A DNA stretch of 64,000 nucleotides from an uncultured Verrucomicrobiota bacterium. Its GTDB lineage: Bacteria; Verrucomicrobiota; Verrucomicrobiia; Opitutales; Seribacteraceae. The position numbers and the translations under genes are program-made. Location: the NCBI GenBank assembly GCA_902612125.1, contig CACMBV010000009.1:1-64000 (forward strand), read 5' to 3'. This document shows, one piece after another, positions 33,739-43,018 of the stretch. Every line of letters starts with the position of its first letter. Position 1 is the stretch's first letter. The notes under the pieces are model-generated. The model did not search any database, was not told the DNA's origin, and saw nothing but the letters and a program-made list of their open reading frames with translations.

Positions 33739-34551
33739 ATGGGTTTGTTCCGAATTTTAAGGTTATTTATCTTACTTCTCCTACTTCTTACTGGTTCCTT
33801 TTTTTCGGAGGCGAACAAGGCGGATGGAAAGCTAGCAAACCTTAAAAACCTTGCCTCCATGGAACCAAAACCCTTTGTGGTGCTGGAAGCGAGCGGTAAA
33901 AATACCAAGAATCGAGGACAGGGTGTGGTGGTGTCAAAAGAAGGACATTTTCTTTCTGCTGCACATATCGCATGGATAGGAGAAGACGGAAATTTCACAG
34001 AGGACTTTCGAGTTAGTTTTCGTGGAAATGGAGAAAAGTTACCGGGTGGTGAGGTACACTTCCATTCCACTACTTTTTCAGACAGGGAGGATGCTTTATA
34101 TGAAGAGAATTATTATGAGGCTCAGCTTCTTCGGTCAGTTAAATCTCGATTTTTAGCAGGCCAAGATCTGTCATTGTTTAAGATGAAATCTGACAACAAA
34201 GGGAGCTTTCCCCGTTTGGAATTTTATTCCAGTGCAAAACCCAAAATTGAAATTGGAGATACATTTCACTTATGTCACTACAATTTTCCTCACAAACCAG
34301 CCGATCCTTTTTTCCTGATTAACCCACTTGAAGTGGTAGGGGTTGCCCGGACTTCCAGTGGTCTTCAATACCTGGCGAAGGGATATTATCGTGTAGGTTC
34401 AAGTGGAGGTGCCATCCTTAAAGATGGAAAATTGATTGGCATACAAAGCTCCGCCTACACCGTGAATGCAAAAGGCGGGGGGGAGATTCCCTTGGGATTA
34501 ATTTCCTTTCAACTCGTTTGGAAAAATCAGATTAAAGATTTGCTCAAGTAA
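33739..34551 (+). CDS. Exported trypsin-like serine protease-fold protein
   Basis: A 270-residue protein with a hydrophobic leader (RILRLFILLLLLLTGSFF). The trypsin-fold triad is visible: H76 in SAAHIAWIG, D143 in GQDLSLFKM and S222 in VGSSGGAILKDG, with IGIQSS nearby. It has no PDZ domain, so it is smaller than DegP/HtrA. It could process secreted proteins or be a quality-control protease. Bases 33550-33738 upstream are A+T-rich and presumably hold the promoter. Confidence 0.78.
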   Translation: MGLFRILRLFILLLLLLTGSFFSEANKADGKLANLKNLASMEPKPFVVLEASGKNTKNRGQGVVVSKEGHFLSAAHIAWIGEDGNFTEDFRVSFRGNGEKLPGGEVHFHSTTFSDREDALYEENYYEAQLLRSVKSRFLAGQDLSLFKMKSDNKGSFPRLEFYSSAKPKIEIGDTFHLCHYNFPHKPADPFFLINPLEVVGVARTSSGLQYLAKGYYRVGSSGGAILKDGKLIGIQSSAYTVNAKGGGEIPLGLISFQLVWKNQIKDLLK

Positions 34552-34601
34552 TTCTCATCAACATCCTGAATTGTGTAGAAACAACTTTAAACCCTCTAGA
34601 T

Positions 34602-34868
34602 ATGTTAGAAAATCAGGAAAACGATTCAACCGAACAAAAACCAGTCATTGCAGATAAAAAGCCTGCAGTCATGAAGATGGAAGCAGGAGAGTATTGGTGG
34701 TGTTCCTGCGGCCAATCATCCAAGCAACCCTTTTGTGATGGTTCCCATCAAGGCACCTCCTTTCAGCCTCAAAAAGTGGTTTTGGAAGAAGATAAAAATG
34801 TGGCATTTTGTCAGTGTAAACATTCCGCAAATGGTGCCTTTTGCGACGGTGCCCATGCCAGTTTGTAA
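34602..34868 (+). CDS. CDGSH iron-sulfur protein with two cluster motifs
   Basis: An 88-residue protein with two CDGSH-type 2Fe-2S binding motifs: C34, C36, C45 and H49 (CSCGQSSKQPFCDGSH), and C70, C72, C81 and H85 (CQCKHSANGAFCDGAH). Both have the full three-Cys one-His ligand set. Tandem CDGSH proteins are small redox or cluster-transfer proteins. The N-terminal ~30 residues are polar and unassigned. It begins 50 bases after the protease stop. Confidence 0.9.
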   Translation: MLENQENDSTEQKPVIADKKPAVMKMEAGEYWWCSCGQSSKQPFCDGSHQGTSFQPQKVVLEEDKNVAFCQCKHSANGAFCDGAHASL

Positions 34869-34900
34869 GTCATTATCATGTTCATGAGAATCCGATTTAC

Positions 34901-35176
34901 TTGAAGCCAAAAATTCTATGTCTCTTCCTGATTCCTTTTGTCGTTTGCCTTGGAATTTGGATTAAGGATGGTGTGAGACTCGGGTTTTGGCTTACCAGTG
35001 TAGAGGAAAAAAAAGAGATTCCCATCATCGACGGAATGCCCGAACTGGGTACGCAAACTCAAATTGTTTGGCAGGATAAATTTGTAAGTGGGGTGGAAAC
35101 ACCACTCATTGGCCTTTTATTGTCAATAAGCTTGGTTGTATTCTTTTATATTCGCAAACAAAGAATGTTGGGCTAA
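34901..35176 (+). CDS. Small membrane protein of unknown function
   Basis: An open frame with a possible TTG start at 34901, 32 bases after the CDGSH stop, giving about 92 residues. It has two hydrophobic segments (ILCLFLIPFVVCLGIWI and PLIGLLLSISLVVFFYI) flanking a polar loop (TSVEEKKEIPIIDG) and ends IRKQRMLG. The layout is membrane-protein-like and the frame has no shadow partner, but no family is recognised and the non-ATG start lowers certainty. Confidence 0.5.
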   Translation: MKPKILCLFLIPFVVCLGIWIKDGVRLGFWLTSVEEKKEIPIIDGMPELGTQTQIVWQDKFVSGVETPLIGLLLSISLVVFFYIRKQRMLG

Positions 35177-35215
35177 GACCTATATCGCTAAGATAACAAT
35201 ATTACCGCAGATTAT

Positions 35216-36061
35216 TTAATTGCTTTCGCTCAAAAGCTCCAAAATTAGAAGGAAAAGATTTATAATATCGAGGTATATACTGACCGCAAGGTCTACAGCT
35301 GTACCCCAGGACTCGTCTCCCTGTACCATTGCTTTTTCGAGACGGTTGAAATCGTAAATAAGGTAAAAGGTGAAAATAATGATACCAATACCCGTCTGTA
35401 TCATACTGAATGAACTGTCCTTGATCACCCATTCTTTTAATATGCGGACTATGACTAGACCCAGAAGAGCAAAAAAAAGAAAACTCCCCAAAAATCCAAA
35501 ATCCGTGTCTGAGAAATAAACGATAGCTGCAGTCATGAATACAGATAGAGTGGTGGCGACCATGGCAAAAAAAACATTATTCTGCCATTTCTGTGAATAA
35601 GGATCCTTATCTTTGGATAGTACTTCCTCTTTAAATTGATTTTGAATTTTAATAAATTCTGGAGAATTATATTCAAAAACCTTTTTGGGAGAATCCTCGA
35701 AGAAAAATATAGTTTTTTTGTTTTCATTGCCGCCCCAAAAACTTTTCTTCTTTTCCACCACCTTGCTCTTAAGACCGATTCTCTGACTGTACTTGCGAAA
35801 CTTAAATCTTTCTCCAAACATGGTGATCGTTGGGCCCATGCTCCATCCTATGCAAAATGAAAAAGCAGCCAGAGCCAAGAGATTGGTGGGAAAATCATCG
35901 CGCTGTGAATAAACAATGAAAAGGGTCAGAAAGGTGCCACCGATGGTCAAAACAGCTTCCAATATGGTTTCGTATGCCTTATTTACACGGGCACCAATTG
36001 ATGTAATCAGTAGCATTCCTCCCACAAGGAAAAATGTTTTGAAAAATAAGATATCGTTCAT
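35216..36061 (-). CDS. Bax inhibitor-1/YccA-like membrane protein with a loop insertion
   Basis: A 281-residue multi-pass membrane protein. The C-terminal segment (YLIYDFNRLEKAM, then SWGTAVDLAVSIYLDIINLF) is the BI-1 signature, including the paired aspartates thought to form the pH sensor of the calcium-leak channel. Hydrophobic helices lie at about 8-21, 36-51, 60-80, 163-183, 190-207, 219-236 and 255-275. Residues about 86-160 form an unusual charged insertion rich in K, E, F and N (VVEKKKSFWG). Members are linked to membrane stress or calcium handling. Confidence 0.75.
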   Translation of the reverse strand: MNDILFFKTFFLVGGMLLITSIGARVNKAYETILEAVLTIGGTFLTLFIVYSQRDDFPTNLLALAAFSFCIGWSMGPTITMFGERFKFRKYSQRIGLKSKVVEKKKSFWGGNENKKTIFFFEDSPKKVFEYNSPEFIKIQNQFKEEVLSKDKDPYSQKWQNNVFFAMVATTLSVFMTAAIVYFSDTDFGFLGSFLFFALLGLVIVRILKEWVIKDSSFSMIQTGIGIIIFTFYLIYDFNRLEKAMVQGDESWGTAVDLAVSIYLDIINLFLLILELLSESN

Positions 36062-36443
36062 TTGTTAACACTCATCTGATTAAGAAAATTATTCAACAAA
36101 TTATTTGATTAAATAATCAGATAGTATGATGGTGCAACTATTGCTTTTTCCTACTATGAGATCGGTCAAGCGAATCTTTTAAACAAGATTTTAAATAGGG
36201 ACTGTTTTACTGATAGCTGAGGAATTTTAAGTGAATCAATAAGATAATACACTAATAACTAACAGTTAAATTTTAATACATCTAAAATTATTTCCACTTT
36301 GCATACACAAAATCTAAGGTTTTCGATGGGATTACAAAGGAACCACCATGTGGACCATCAAAGAGGAATTCCAATAATGAACACAAAATTTTTAAAGTAC
36401 TTACGACTTAGTCCGAGCCACATGACCGCGGTTGTGAGATCAA
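36062..36443. other. A+T-rich intergenic stretch with an inverted repeat
   Basis: About 380 bases without a gene, between the BI-1-like start and the convergent-side end of the PVC cytochrome gene. It contains a nine-base inverted repeat, ATCTGATTA (36074-36082) and TAATCAGAT (36114-36122), just upstream of the BI-1-like gene, which could be a regulatory site. Nothing else was identified. Confidence 0.4.
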
Positions 36444-39272
36444 CTATTCGATGAATGTGACAGTTCCGTTTTCTCGAATCTTCTTGGTGTAAGTTTTTCC
36501 GTTAATTTTATACTTCAAATTAAGAACCTTGACCGTACCGCCTGCCGGGTCTTTGCCCGCAAGTTGATTATTGATGGCAAAATCGTATTGCCGGGAATCA
36601 AGCTGTTTTTGAATAACCTTACGAACATCCATTTGGCGTTTTGGGTTGTTTGCTTCCCCATATATCGCGCTGATTATTTCAACCTGAAGCTTTTTAAGAG
36701 GGCGGAAGACCTTATGTTTGCGATCACCCCCTGATAAAAAATAGGCCATAAGATCCTTTAGCTCATCCGGGTTCATTGCATTAATTAAGCCGCCAGGCAT
36801 CATGGACAGTTTTGAACCTCTTTTGGATGCGACTTGTGTTTTATCGATTTTGGTCAATTTCAGAGGATCAAGTGCGGATTGCACAACAGAATACTGATCA
36901 TTCTCCTCTGCAACCACTCGGCCCATGACCAGTGATCCGTCCTTCATGGTTAATTCATGTTGTTCGAATTGTTCAGATACGATCCTGTTTGGGTGAATGG
37001 TTGATTCAAGAATAGATTTATAATCGCTGCGTTTGGCGAGGTTGGTGAGGTCAGGGCCCACACCTCCACCTTCCTGATCAAATCGGTGGCATGCTACGCA
37101 TAAACCCGCAGAAAACATTTTCTTACCGTTAGCATAACTTCTGCCCACAAGGGGTTCTTTATTGAGGGCATCCAACGCAGAACCCACAGTCCATGCAACA
37201 CCAGGGCCTTTTGCCTTGGGCAGTTTGGACAAATCCACGCTCTTAACTTCACCCATGAGGTATTGGAGTGCAATACGATCTTTTTCAGGAACGGCGGCAA
37301 TGGCAGACTCGCGAATTTTCTGGATGTATCCAGTAAACATATTTCCACCTTTTTTGGTCATAAGGGTTTGGAGTTCACTAAGATATGACTTTCGGTGATC
37401 CATGGTCCATCCAGTGCGCACATCCTTAAGACAAAAGAGAAAATGAATGTTTAGAACATTGGGAGCTACCTCTTCCTGCATGCTGCTAAGAATTTTACCT
37501 CCATACCCGGCATGTCTTTTCATGATCGAAACATCGTAGTCGGGAATCTTAGCCTTGGTTGTTTTCATCAAGGCTATGGTTTTCTTGACCACGGAAGGGT
37601 GATCCAGGTAGCAAAGCAGGCGACATAGTTCTTCGTTAAGGTTATCGTCATTAGCCGGGAAGAGGGGATCGAGTTGTTTACCCATGGCTTCGACCTGCTT
37701 TGGATCAGGCATGCCGCTTCTACTCATAATGACCGAGTAGGTACGAAGGAGGGCAAGTTTGCCAGTTTTGTCTAAATCTTTGAAATTGATCTGTAATAGC
37801 CTGTCTATACTTGGTTTAGCACTTCCCTTCAAATCGCAGCGGGCCAGTCCCAGTAACGCATGAATGGCCGCTAAGTCATTCTTTTCCGAGTATGCCTTGC
37901 TTGCCCAGGATTTTGGATCCTGCCATTCCATGGCAATACGGGCGGCATAACGGATATGATAATCTTTGCTCCCCAAGTGATCCCATACCTCTTGCAAAGC
38001 TTTAGGATTTGGTTTGCCGTGAAATTTTTCGATCATCCGACGGGTTGCACGGGCTTTTGCATGTACGCTGGTGGTATCCAATTTGGATAATTTGGTAGCG
38101 GAGTTTCCAGTGTAGGAAATTCGATAAAGGCGGGATTGTCCGCCGCGCCCACCGACACAGAAGTACATATTGCCATCCGGGCCGATATCCACATCTGTTA
38201 GAGCAAGTGAGCCATTATTGTTTGAAATAAATTCCCTTTTCTCTCCAATGTAAGATGATCCATTTGGTTTGAGGTGGATTGAATACATGGTGGCAAATGT
38301 CCAATCGCAAATGAATAAAGCATTACGATAATGGGTGGGGAAATTTGCATTGGTTCCAGCAATAACTCCTGTTGGAGACCCGGGGCCAATATCAATCACC
38401 GAACCGATCGTATCGGGATAGTATTTACGCCATTTTTTGGAGGTTGCCCGCCATCCGCTTTCACCGCCTGAGATGGCATGATTAATTCGGGTGGGCCGAT
38501 ACCATGGAGCTCCGATGTCCCATTCCATATCGGCATCGTATACGAAAAGTTCTCCATCCCGATTTAGGGCAAAATCGCAAGGGTTTCTATACCCCATTGT
38601 AATTATTTCCCGATTTTTCCCATCCGGACTCATTTTCATAACCCATCCACCGGGGGCCTTTCCATGAGACATATGTCCATAGGCATAATTTTGCAAAAGC
38701 ACATCGTCTTTCCAATTTGCGGGGATTCTTGAATTGAGAAATTGTGGTGGTCTGGTGGCATTTCCAGCGATTACATATATGCTTTTTCCGTCCGGGGACA
38801 CAATGATGGAGTGAGGACCGTGCTCTCCGCCACCAGCCATTTCGGCGAGGAATTCCGTGGGGCCCAGGGTTCCGTCAGGCAGTACTTTGGCACGGGTGAG
38901 TTGGCGGTTACCCATCATGTAAAGGTGGTCAAAGGCGTAGAGCATGCCATACAGGGAAGAAGCAACATTCAGCTTGCTGATTTTGCTTTCATCTAATTTT
39001 TGCCCGCGCGGCGGGATATCTACAATGAATGTACCTGCTTTTTGCTGATCGGAAACGGTAAGCCGGCCTTTCTCATCAAACGCCATGGCTATCCATGAAC
39101 CGAATTTTGTCTTATCCACTTCGTAAACCAAGTCGACTTCGAAACCCGGGGGTACATGTAGACCGGTTGATGAATCTACGATCGGTTTTTTAATCGGCGG
39201 AACAAAGTAATTACCCAATGCAAAGCAGATGGGAAGAAAGAAGACGACTGTGGTTGTTACGGATCTTTTCAT
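36444..39272 (-). CDS. Exported PVC-type heme-binding (CxxCH) protein
   Basis: A 942-residue protein from the ATG at 39272 (an upstream TTG at 39287 is rejected), with a signal peptide to about residue 20. A propeller domain like the PQQ-dependent dehydrogenases follows (about 40-390: GMLYAFDHLYMMGNRQL, GPHSIIVSPDGKSIYVIAGN, NPCDFALNRDGELFVYDADME). After a helical region the cytochrome motif CVACH lies at 725-729, then GGGVGPDLTNLAKRSDY. The last ~90 residues (VEIISAIYGEAN, FAINNQLAGKDPAGG) resemble DUF3395-type C-terminal domains. It is a second, different PVC cytochrome in the window, downstream of the esterase/DUF1501 locus. Confidence 0.86.
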   Translation of the reverse strand: MKRSVTTTVVFFLPICFALGNYFVPPIKKPIVDSSTGLHVPPGFEVDLVYEVDKTKFGSWIAMAFDEKGRLTVSDQQKAGTFIVDIPPRGQKLDESKISKLNVASSLYGMLYAFDHLYMMGNRQLTRAKVLPDGTLGPTEFLAEMAGGGEHGPHSIIVSPDGKSIYVIAGNATRPPQFLNSRIPANWKDDVLLQNYAYGHMSHGKAPGGWVMKMSPDGKNREIITMGYRNPCDFALNRDGELFVYDADMEWDIGAPWYRPTRINHAISGGESGWRATSKKWRKYYPDTIGSVIDIGPGSPTGVIAGTNANFPTHYRNALFICDWTFATMYSIHLKPNGSSYIGEKREFISNNNGSLALTDVDIGPDGNMYFCVGGRGGQSRLYRISYTGNSATKLSKLDTTSVHAKARATRRMIEKFHGKPNPKALQEVWDHLGSKDYHIRYAARIAMEWQDPKSWASKAYSEKNDLAAIHALLGLARCDLKGSAKPSIDRLLQINFKDLDKTGKLALLRTYSVIMSRSGMPDPKQVEAMGKQLDPLFPANDDNLNEELCRLLCYLDHPSVVKKTIALMKTTKAKIPDYDVSIMKRHAGYGGKILSSMQEEVAPNVLNIHFLFCLKDVRTGWTMDHRKSYLSELQTLMTKKGGNMFTGYIQKIRESAIAAVPEKDRIALQYLMGEVKSVDLSKLPKAKGPGVAWTVGSALDALNKEPLVGRSYANGKKMFSAGLCVACHRFDQEGGGVGPDLTNLAKRSDYKSILESTIHPNRIVSEQFEQHELTMKDGSLVMGRVVAEENDQYSVVQSALDPLKLTKIDKTQVASKRGSKLSMMPGGLINAMNPDELKDLMAYFLSGGDRKHKVFRPLKKLQVEIISAIYGEANNPKRQMDVRKVIQKQLDSRQYDFAINNQLAGKDPAGGTVKVLNLKYKINGKTYTKKIRENGTVTFIE

Positions 39273-39392
39273 CACGGATATAAACAAATGTGAGAGAGAA
39301 AACTGAAGTAATTCTAATTTAATAATTTTATTGTAAAAGCCTAAACCGTTAAGTGAGGAAGATTTCCTAGGGAAGAAAGGGATTATGTTTTA

Positions 39393-40268
39393 TCATTTGA
39401 AAAATAATTCTTGGAGAAATTGCGCTCTCGTTAGTGATGGCGTCTCGTGTTCCTTGACTTGCAGATGGCAGTGGATCGCAACAGATTCGCATTTTTCCTT
39501 AAGGAGACGGCCAAAGCCAGCGTGATGAATGCCGTCTCCCATGATTACGGGGACTGGATCTGGTTTTCCATAGCTGAGAAAAACGGGAGGATCATCCTTG
39601 GAAACATGGGTTATGGGAGAGCATTCCAGTGAAAGTGCTTTGTATTTACCCCAGTTGTCCATAAGGTCTTCAATACTTTTTGCTCCCACGGTTTTCCAAA
39701 TCATTCCATGCTGAACGCACGCTGGACCAATCTTTTTTTCGAGAAGAAATGGATCGAGAGTTGTTTGCCCGCCCATGGCAACCGCCCCGCAAACCCGTGA
39801 TGATTGCCGGAGGACTGAATCCTTGCTTTGGGGATCAGCCAAATCATCGTGATAAGCAAGCCACAGGCTGGAAGCCGCCCCTGCGGACCCACCGGTAACC
39901 GCAATGCGGTTGGGATCAAAATTCCAATCACTTGCTTTTGTTCTTAAAAATTGAATCGCTCTGGCTGCGTCATGTACGGCAGCGGGCAGGAGTTCTACCC
40001 CAGCAAGACGATAGTCGATCGAGGCAAAGCTGTATCCATGTTTAAGCTCATTTGCATTAGCCTTTTCGTGTTTCTTTCCGCCCAACCAGCCTCCTCCATG
40101 GATATGCACCAGCAGAGGAGCTGGGTTTTGGGATTCAATTTTCCAAAAGTTCAGGGTCATATCCTCATGTGGTCCATAGGAAACCTGCTTATAGGTAGGA
40201 TCTACTTTTTGGGCTAGGACAGAAAAAGCGAGGAAAAGAGAAAAAGAGAAATACAAAAAAGTTTTCAT
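39393..40268 (-). CDS. Exported alpha/beta-hydrolase (HSL/carboxylesterase-like)
   Basis: A 291-residue protein with a signal peptide (cut near VLAQ). The oxyanion motif HIHGGGWLGG (residues 55-64) and nucleophile S128 in VTGGSAGAASS identify a hormone-sensitive-lipase-type esterase. A late GKPDPVPV and IHHAGFG supply possible acid and histidine residues. Its start overlaps the UDP-sugar pyrophosphorylase stop by four bases (ATGA), so the two are coupled. The substrate is unknown. Confidence 0.82.
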   Translation of the reverse strand: MKTFLYFSFSLFLAFSVLAQKVDPTYKQVSYGPHEDMTLNFWKIESQNPAPLLVHIHGGGWLGGKKHEKANANELKHGYSFASIDYRLAGVELLPAAVHDAARAIQFLRTKASDWNFDPNRIAVTGGSAGAASSLWLAYHDDLADPQSKDSVLRQSSRVCGAVAMGGQTTLDPFLLEKKIGPACVQHGMIWKTVGAKSIEDLMDNWGKYKALSLECSPITHVSKDDPPVFLSYGKPDPVPVIMGDGIHHAGFGRLLKEKCESVAIHCHLQVKEHETPSLTRAQFLQELFFK

Positions 40269-41635
40269 ACGGAGAATTTAGTCAGGTATATTTTATCTTC
40301 CGTTAAATCTTCCTCCTGCAGATCGATTTTTTCAGTATCCACAAAAGAGGGATAGGAGCGGGGACATATTTCGATCGTGGTATTTTCAGGGATGGATAAA
40401 TTATGTTGTGAGAGCCATCTATGGGCTTTTTTAATCTGGTCCTCCATGGAACTTTCCAGTGAATCAACCCCGGTCTTATTCTTTACCGGGGAAAACTCTT
40501 CCCGCCGGTCAGCTTCCAGAATTAATGGATTTTTAGCCATTGGCAGGGCATCGAAAACAAAGGTTTCAAATTTCACTGCGTTTGGTTCATGCGGCTCGAT
40601 CAGCTCACCCTTCTCATTGATGAAAGAGACCTTTTTTTCAGCCCGATGGTAAGGCAGTTTATTTTCGCCACGGGCAAATTGCTCAATGAAGTCGCACCGC
40701 AGAACATGAATAGCCGGACTTCCCGCCCGGTATTTGATACGGCCATCGTCTTCCGTCTCAAGTGCTTTTTCCTCCGGGAGATCTGAGTATTCGATTATGG
40801 TAACCCGATCGCCGATCGAAACGAAGTTGCCCAATTTTTCAAACGGCCCGGTTTTGGTCAGGGACCGGCTCGACATATCTGATTTTTGAAGGTCATGCAG
40901 TCCGATAAATAAAGGGTTGAGTATGGTCACCAATGGATTATCGACCTGAAAATAGGAGACATGCTCAATACCTCTTTTTGCCATGTCGGCAATGGATCCG
41001 GAATCAATCAAAGCCTTGAGGGAACCGCCATGTCCATTGGGGGATAGGGCGAGACTATCCATCGAAGCCAGGAGCAGGTTACCCTCGAAATCAGTGGCGG
41101 GCATGACGCCTTGAGCAAAAAAGCGGAGATTTTCTTCACCAAGTCCGTAAAAATTGTTTTCCCTGAAGTGGGTGACCGTGGCATGCAAATTTAAAGGACT
41201 GCACATGATATACCATGGAATGATTATCTCATATTTTTCAGAGAGCCCGAGAATTTGCTCCGCAAATAGTTGAAAGAGTGTCTTCTTTTTGATGGGGGTG
41301 ACCGGTAAGGTTCCTTTGGGCCCATCATAGCCAAGTCGGGTACCCTGTCCGCCTGCCACGGTGAATGCAGCCGTTTTACCCGCCCGAATCAGGCTTTCGC
41401 CATGCTGGTAAGCTTTTTTATAGAGCTCGTTCTGTTCGGTAGATTCCGGAAGCAGCGGGAAATAAGTAGCGGGGCCATAATCCTTGGGCAATCCAATTTC
41501 GTTTTTGTTAAAAATGCATTCCTCCAAGGCTGATTCTAGCTCGCTCCAGTCCAACTCCTCAACTTGTTTGGCAAGATGGGGGCTTTGGGAAGAGAGCTTA
41601 AACATCCGTTGCTTATTCTTTTCAATTATGTCCAT
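40265..41635 (-). CDS. UDP-sugar pyrophosphorylase (UAP1/UDPGP family)
   Basis: A 456-residue cytoplasmic protein of the eukaryote-like UTP-dependent uridylyltransferase family. The nucleotide-binding loop TVAGGQGTRLG (92-102) and the lysine block DGPKGTLPVTP are conserved, as are SPNGHGGSLKAL and FQVDNPLV. The overall pattern fits UDP-N-acetylglucosamine pyrophosphorylase rather than UGPase. It would make UDP-HexNAc or UDP-glucose from UTP and the sugar 1-phosphate. It is oddly placed among exported hydrolases, being followed by an esterase with a four-base overlap. Confidence 0.85.
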   Translation of the reverse strand: MDIIEKNKQRMFKLSSQSPHLAKQVEELDWSELESALEECIFNKNEIGLPKDYGPATYFPLLPESTEQNELYKKAYQHGESLIRAGKTAAFTVAGGQGTRLGYDGPKGTLPVTPIKKKTLFQLFAEQILGLSEKYEIIIPWYIMCSPLNLHATVTHFRENNFYGLGEENLRFFAQGVMPATDFEGNLLLASMDSLALSPNGHGGSLKALIDSGSIADMAKRGIEHVSYFQVDNPLVTILNPLFIGLHDLQKSDMSSRSLTKTGPFEKLGNFVSIGDRVTIIEYSDLPEEKALETEDDGRIKYRAGSPAIHVLRCDFIEQFARGENKLPYHRAEKKVSFINEKGELIEPHEPNAVKFETFVFDALPMAKNPLILEADRREEFSPVKNKTGVDSLESSMEDQIKKAHRWLSQHNLSIPENTTIEICPRSYPSFVDTEKIDLQEEDLTEDKIYLTKFSV

Positions 41636-41657
41636 AGTGATAACCTACCCATACTGC

Positions 41658-41676
41658 TTGCCAGACGCACTGGCAA
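41658..41676. promoter_or_regulatory. Perfect inverted repeat 22 bases upstream of the pyrophosphorylase gene
   Basis: TTGCCAG (41658-41664) and CTGGCAA (41670-41676) with a five-base centre. No T-run follows on either strand, so a terminator is unlikely; an operator or 5'-leader hairpin is possible. Confidence 0.3.
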
Positions 41677-41749
41677 ATGCATCTAATTCAAAATATGGTG
41701 ATCGTTTTTCGAAAAATACCCGTAACCTGAGTGGCAATTATTCATCAAA

Positions 41750-43018
41750 CTAGGCAAGTAGGTTCAGCTGGGGTTTTCCCTTATGAGCGACGGTGAAAGG
41801 TCGTACGGTTGGGCTATACATAACATAGTCTGTTGGAATTCCCAAGGCATGGGCAATGGTTGCATTAAAATCAGGAATTGTCATCGAACCTTCCAAAACC
41901 TCCTCTGCTCCTTCGGAAGTCTTTCCGTGAACATAACCTCCCTTGAATCCTCCTCCAGCCAAGACGCTGGTGAATGCCTGGGGGTAATGATCTCGCCCCA
42001 CATTTTGATTGATTTTGGGAGTCCTTCCAAACTCGGTGGTTAAGACAACCACTGTATCTTTCAACTTACCTATTTTCTCCAGGTCATCGAGCAATGCAGC
42101 CACTGCCTGATCCATGGTATGGCACAACTCCGGAAGGGTGGTGAAATTATTTTGATGAGTGTCCCATCCGCCATAACTGACTTCCACGGTGCGGACATTT
42201 CTTTCCACCAGCCTACGGGCAAGCAGGCATCCCTGTCCAAAAGGCTCCGTGCCATAGCGCTCTTTGGTTTTTGTGTCTTCTTTATGAATATTAAATGCTT
42301 CAAGATCCGGGCTTTCCATTAAGCGCACTGCATCCGCATACATATGACCATAGGCACGGATAGGTTTCGAATGGTACCGTTTGAGAAATTCCGCATCAAT
42401 GTCCGTGGTTAAATTAAGCCTCCTCTCGAAGCGTGATTTGTTGACCATGGCTCTTGCGTACTTAAGCCCGGATTGAGGTTCATTGATGGCCAAGGGTTCA
42501 AATTCGGGCTCAAAAAATCCTCCGCTTCCATGGAAGCGGCTCTCTTTTCCTACAAATACGGAAGCGGGTAAAGTGGGATTAAGTTTGCCACTGAATTTAT
42601 GATACCAAGCCCCTATTCCGGGATGCCTTATGGTTGCCCGCTGTTGGTAGCTCGTATGCATGAAATAATTACCTTTTTCGTGGTCACCGGCGGTAGAAGT
42701 GAGGGAATTCACGATGCAAAGTTTATCGGTATGCCTAGCTAGATTGGGTAAATGACTTGATATTTGAATGCCATCGACATTGGTGTCTACTGGGCGCGTG
42801 GATCCTTGGTTTTCATGACCAGTTTTTAAATCAAAAGTATCAATATGGCTCATGCCCCCTTCCATGTAGAGATAGATGAGTTGTTTATCTGAACTTGCGA
42901 GAGGCGGACTTGACTCTTTGGTTCCAACTGATCCAAAGCAGTTACTGGCGGAGACACCAAGAAAGGTACCTGCAGCTAATTCCATGAAGCGACGTCGATT
43001 GTAATCTGATTTTATCAT
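41750..43018 (-). CDS. Tat-exported DUF1501 protein
   Basis: A 422-residue protein. The ATG at 43018 is chosen because it overlaps the DUF1553 stop in an ATGA and opens a twin-arginine leader (NRRRFMELAAGTFLG); the frame back to 43057 is artefact. DUF1501 features follow: LIYLYMEGGMSHIDTFDLK, SYGGWDTHQNNF and VVVLTTEFGRTP. The fold is that of alkaline-phosphatase/sulfatase-like proteins. It is almost always paired with DUF1549/DUF1553 proteins in PVC bacteria, as here; the pair's role is unresolved but is thought to be in polysaccharide or organic-carbon breakdown. Confidence 0.9.
   Translation of the reverse strand: MIKSDYNRRRFMELAAGTFLGVSASNCFGSVGTKESSPPLASSDKQLIYLYMEGGMSHIDTFDLKTGHENQGSTRPVDTNVDGIQISSHLPNLARHTDKLCIVNSLTSTAGDHEKGNYFMHTSYQQRATIRHPGIGAWYHKFSGKLNPTLPASVFVGKESRFHGSGGFFEPEFEPLAINEPQSGLKYARAMVNKSRFERRLNLTTDIDAEFLKRYHSKPIRAYGHMYADAVRLMESPDLEAFNIHKEDTKTKERYGTEPFGQGCLLARRLVERNVRTVEVSYGGWDTHQNNFTTLPELCHTMDQAVAALLDDLEKIGKLKDTVVVLTTEFGRTPKINQNVGRDHYPQAFTSVLAGGGFKGGYVHGKTSEGAEEVLEGSMTIPDFNATIAHALGIPTDYVMYSPTVRPFTVAHKGKPQLNLLA

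Noticed and set aside
41658-41676. Inverted repeat as a terminator of an upstream gene
   Set aside because: No T-run on either side and no gene ends at the right distance on either strand; kept only as a possible regulatory site.
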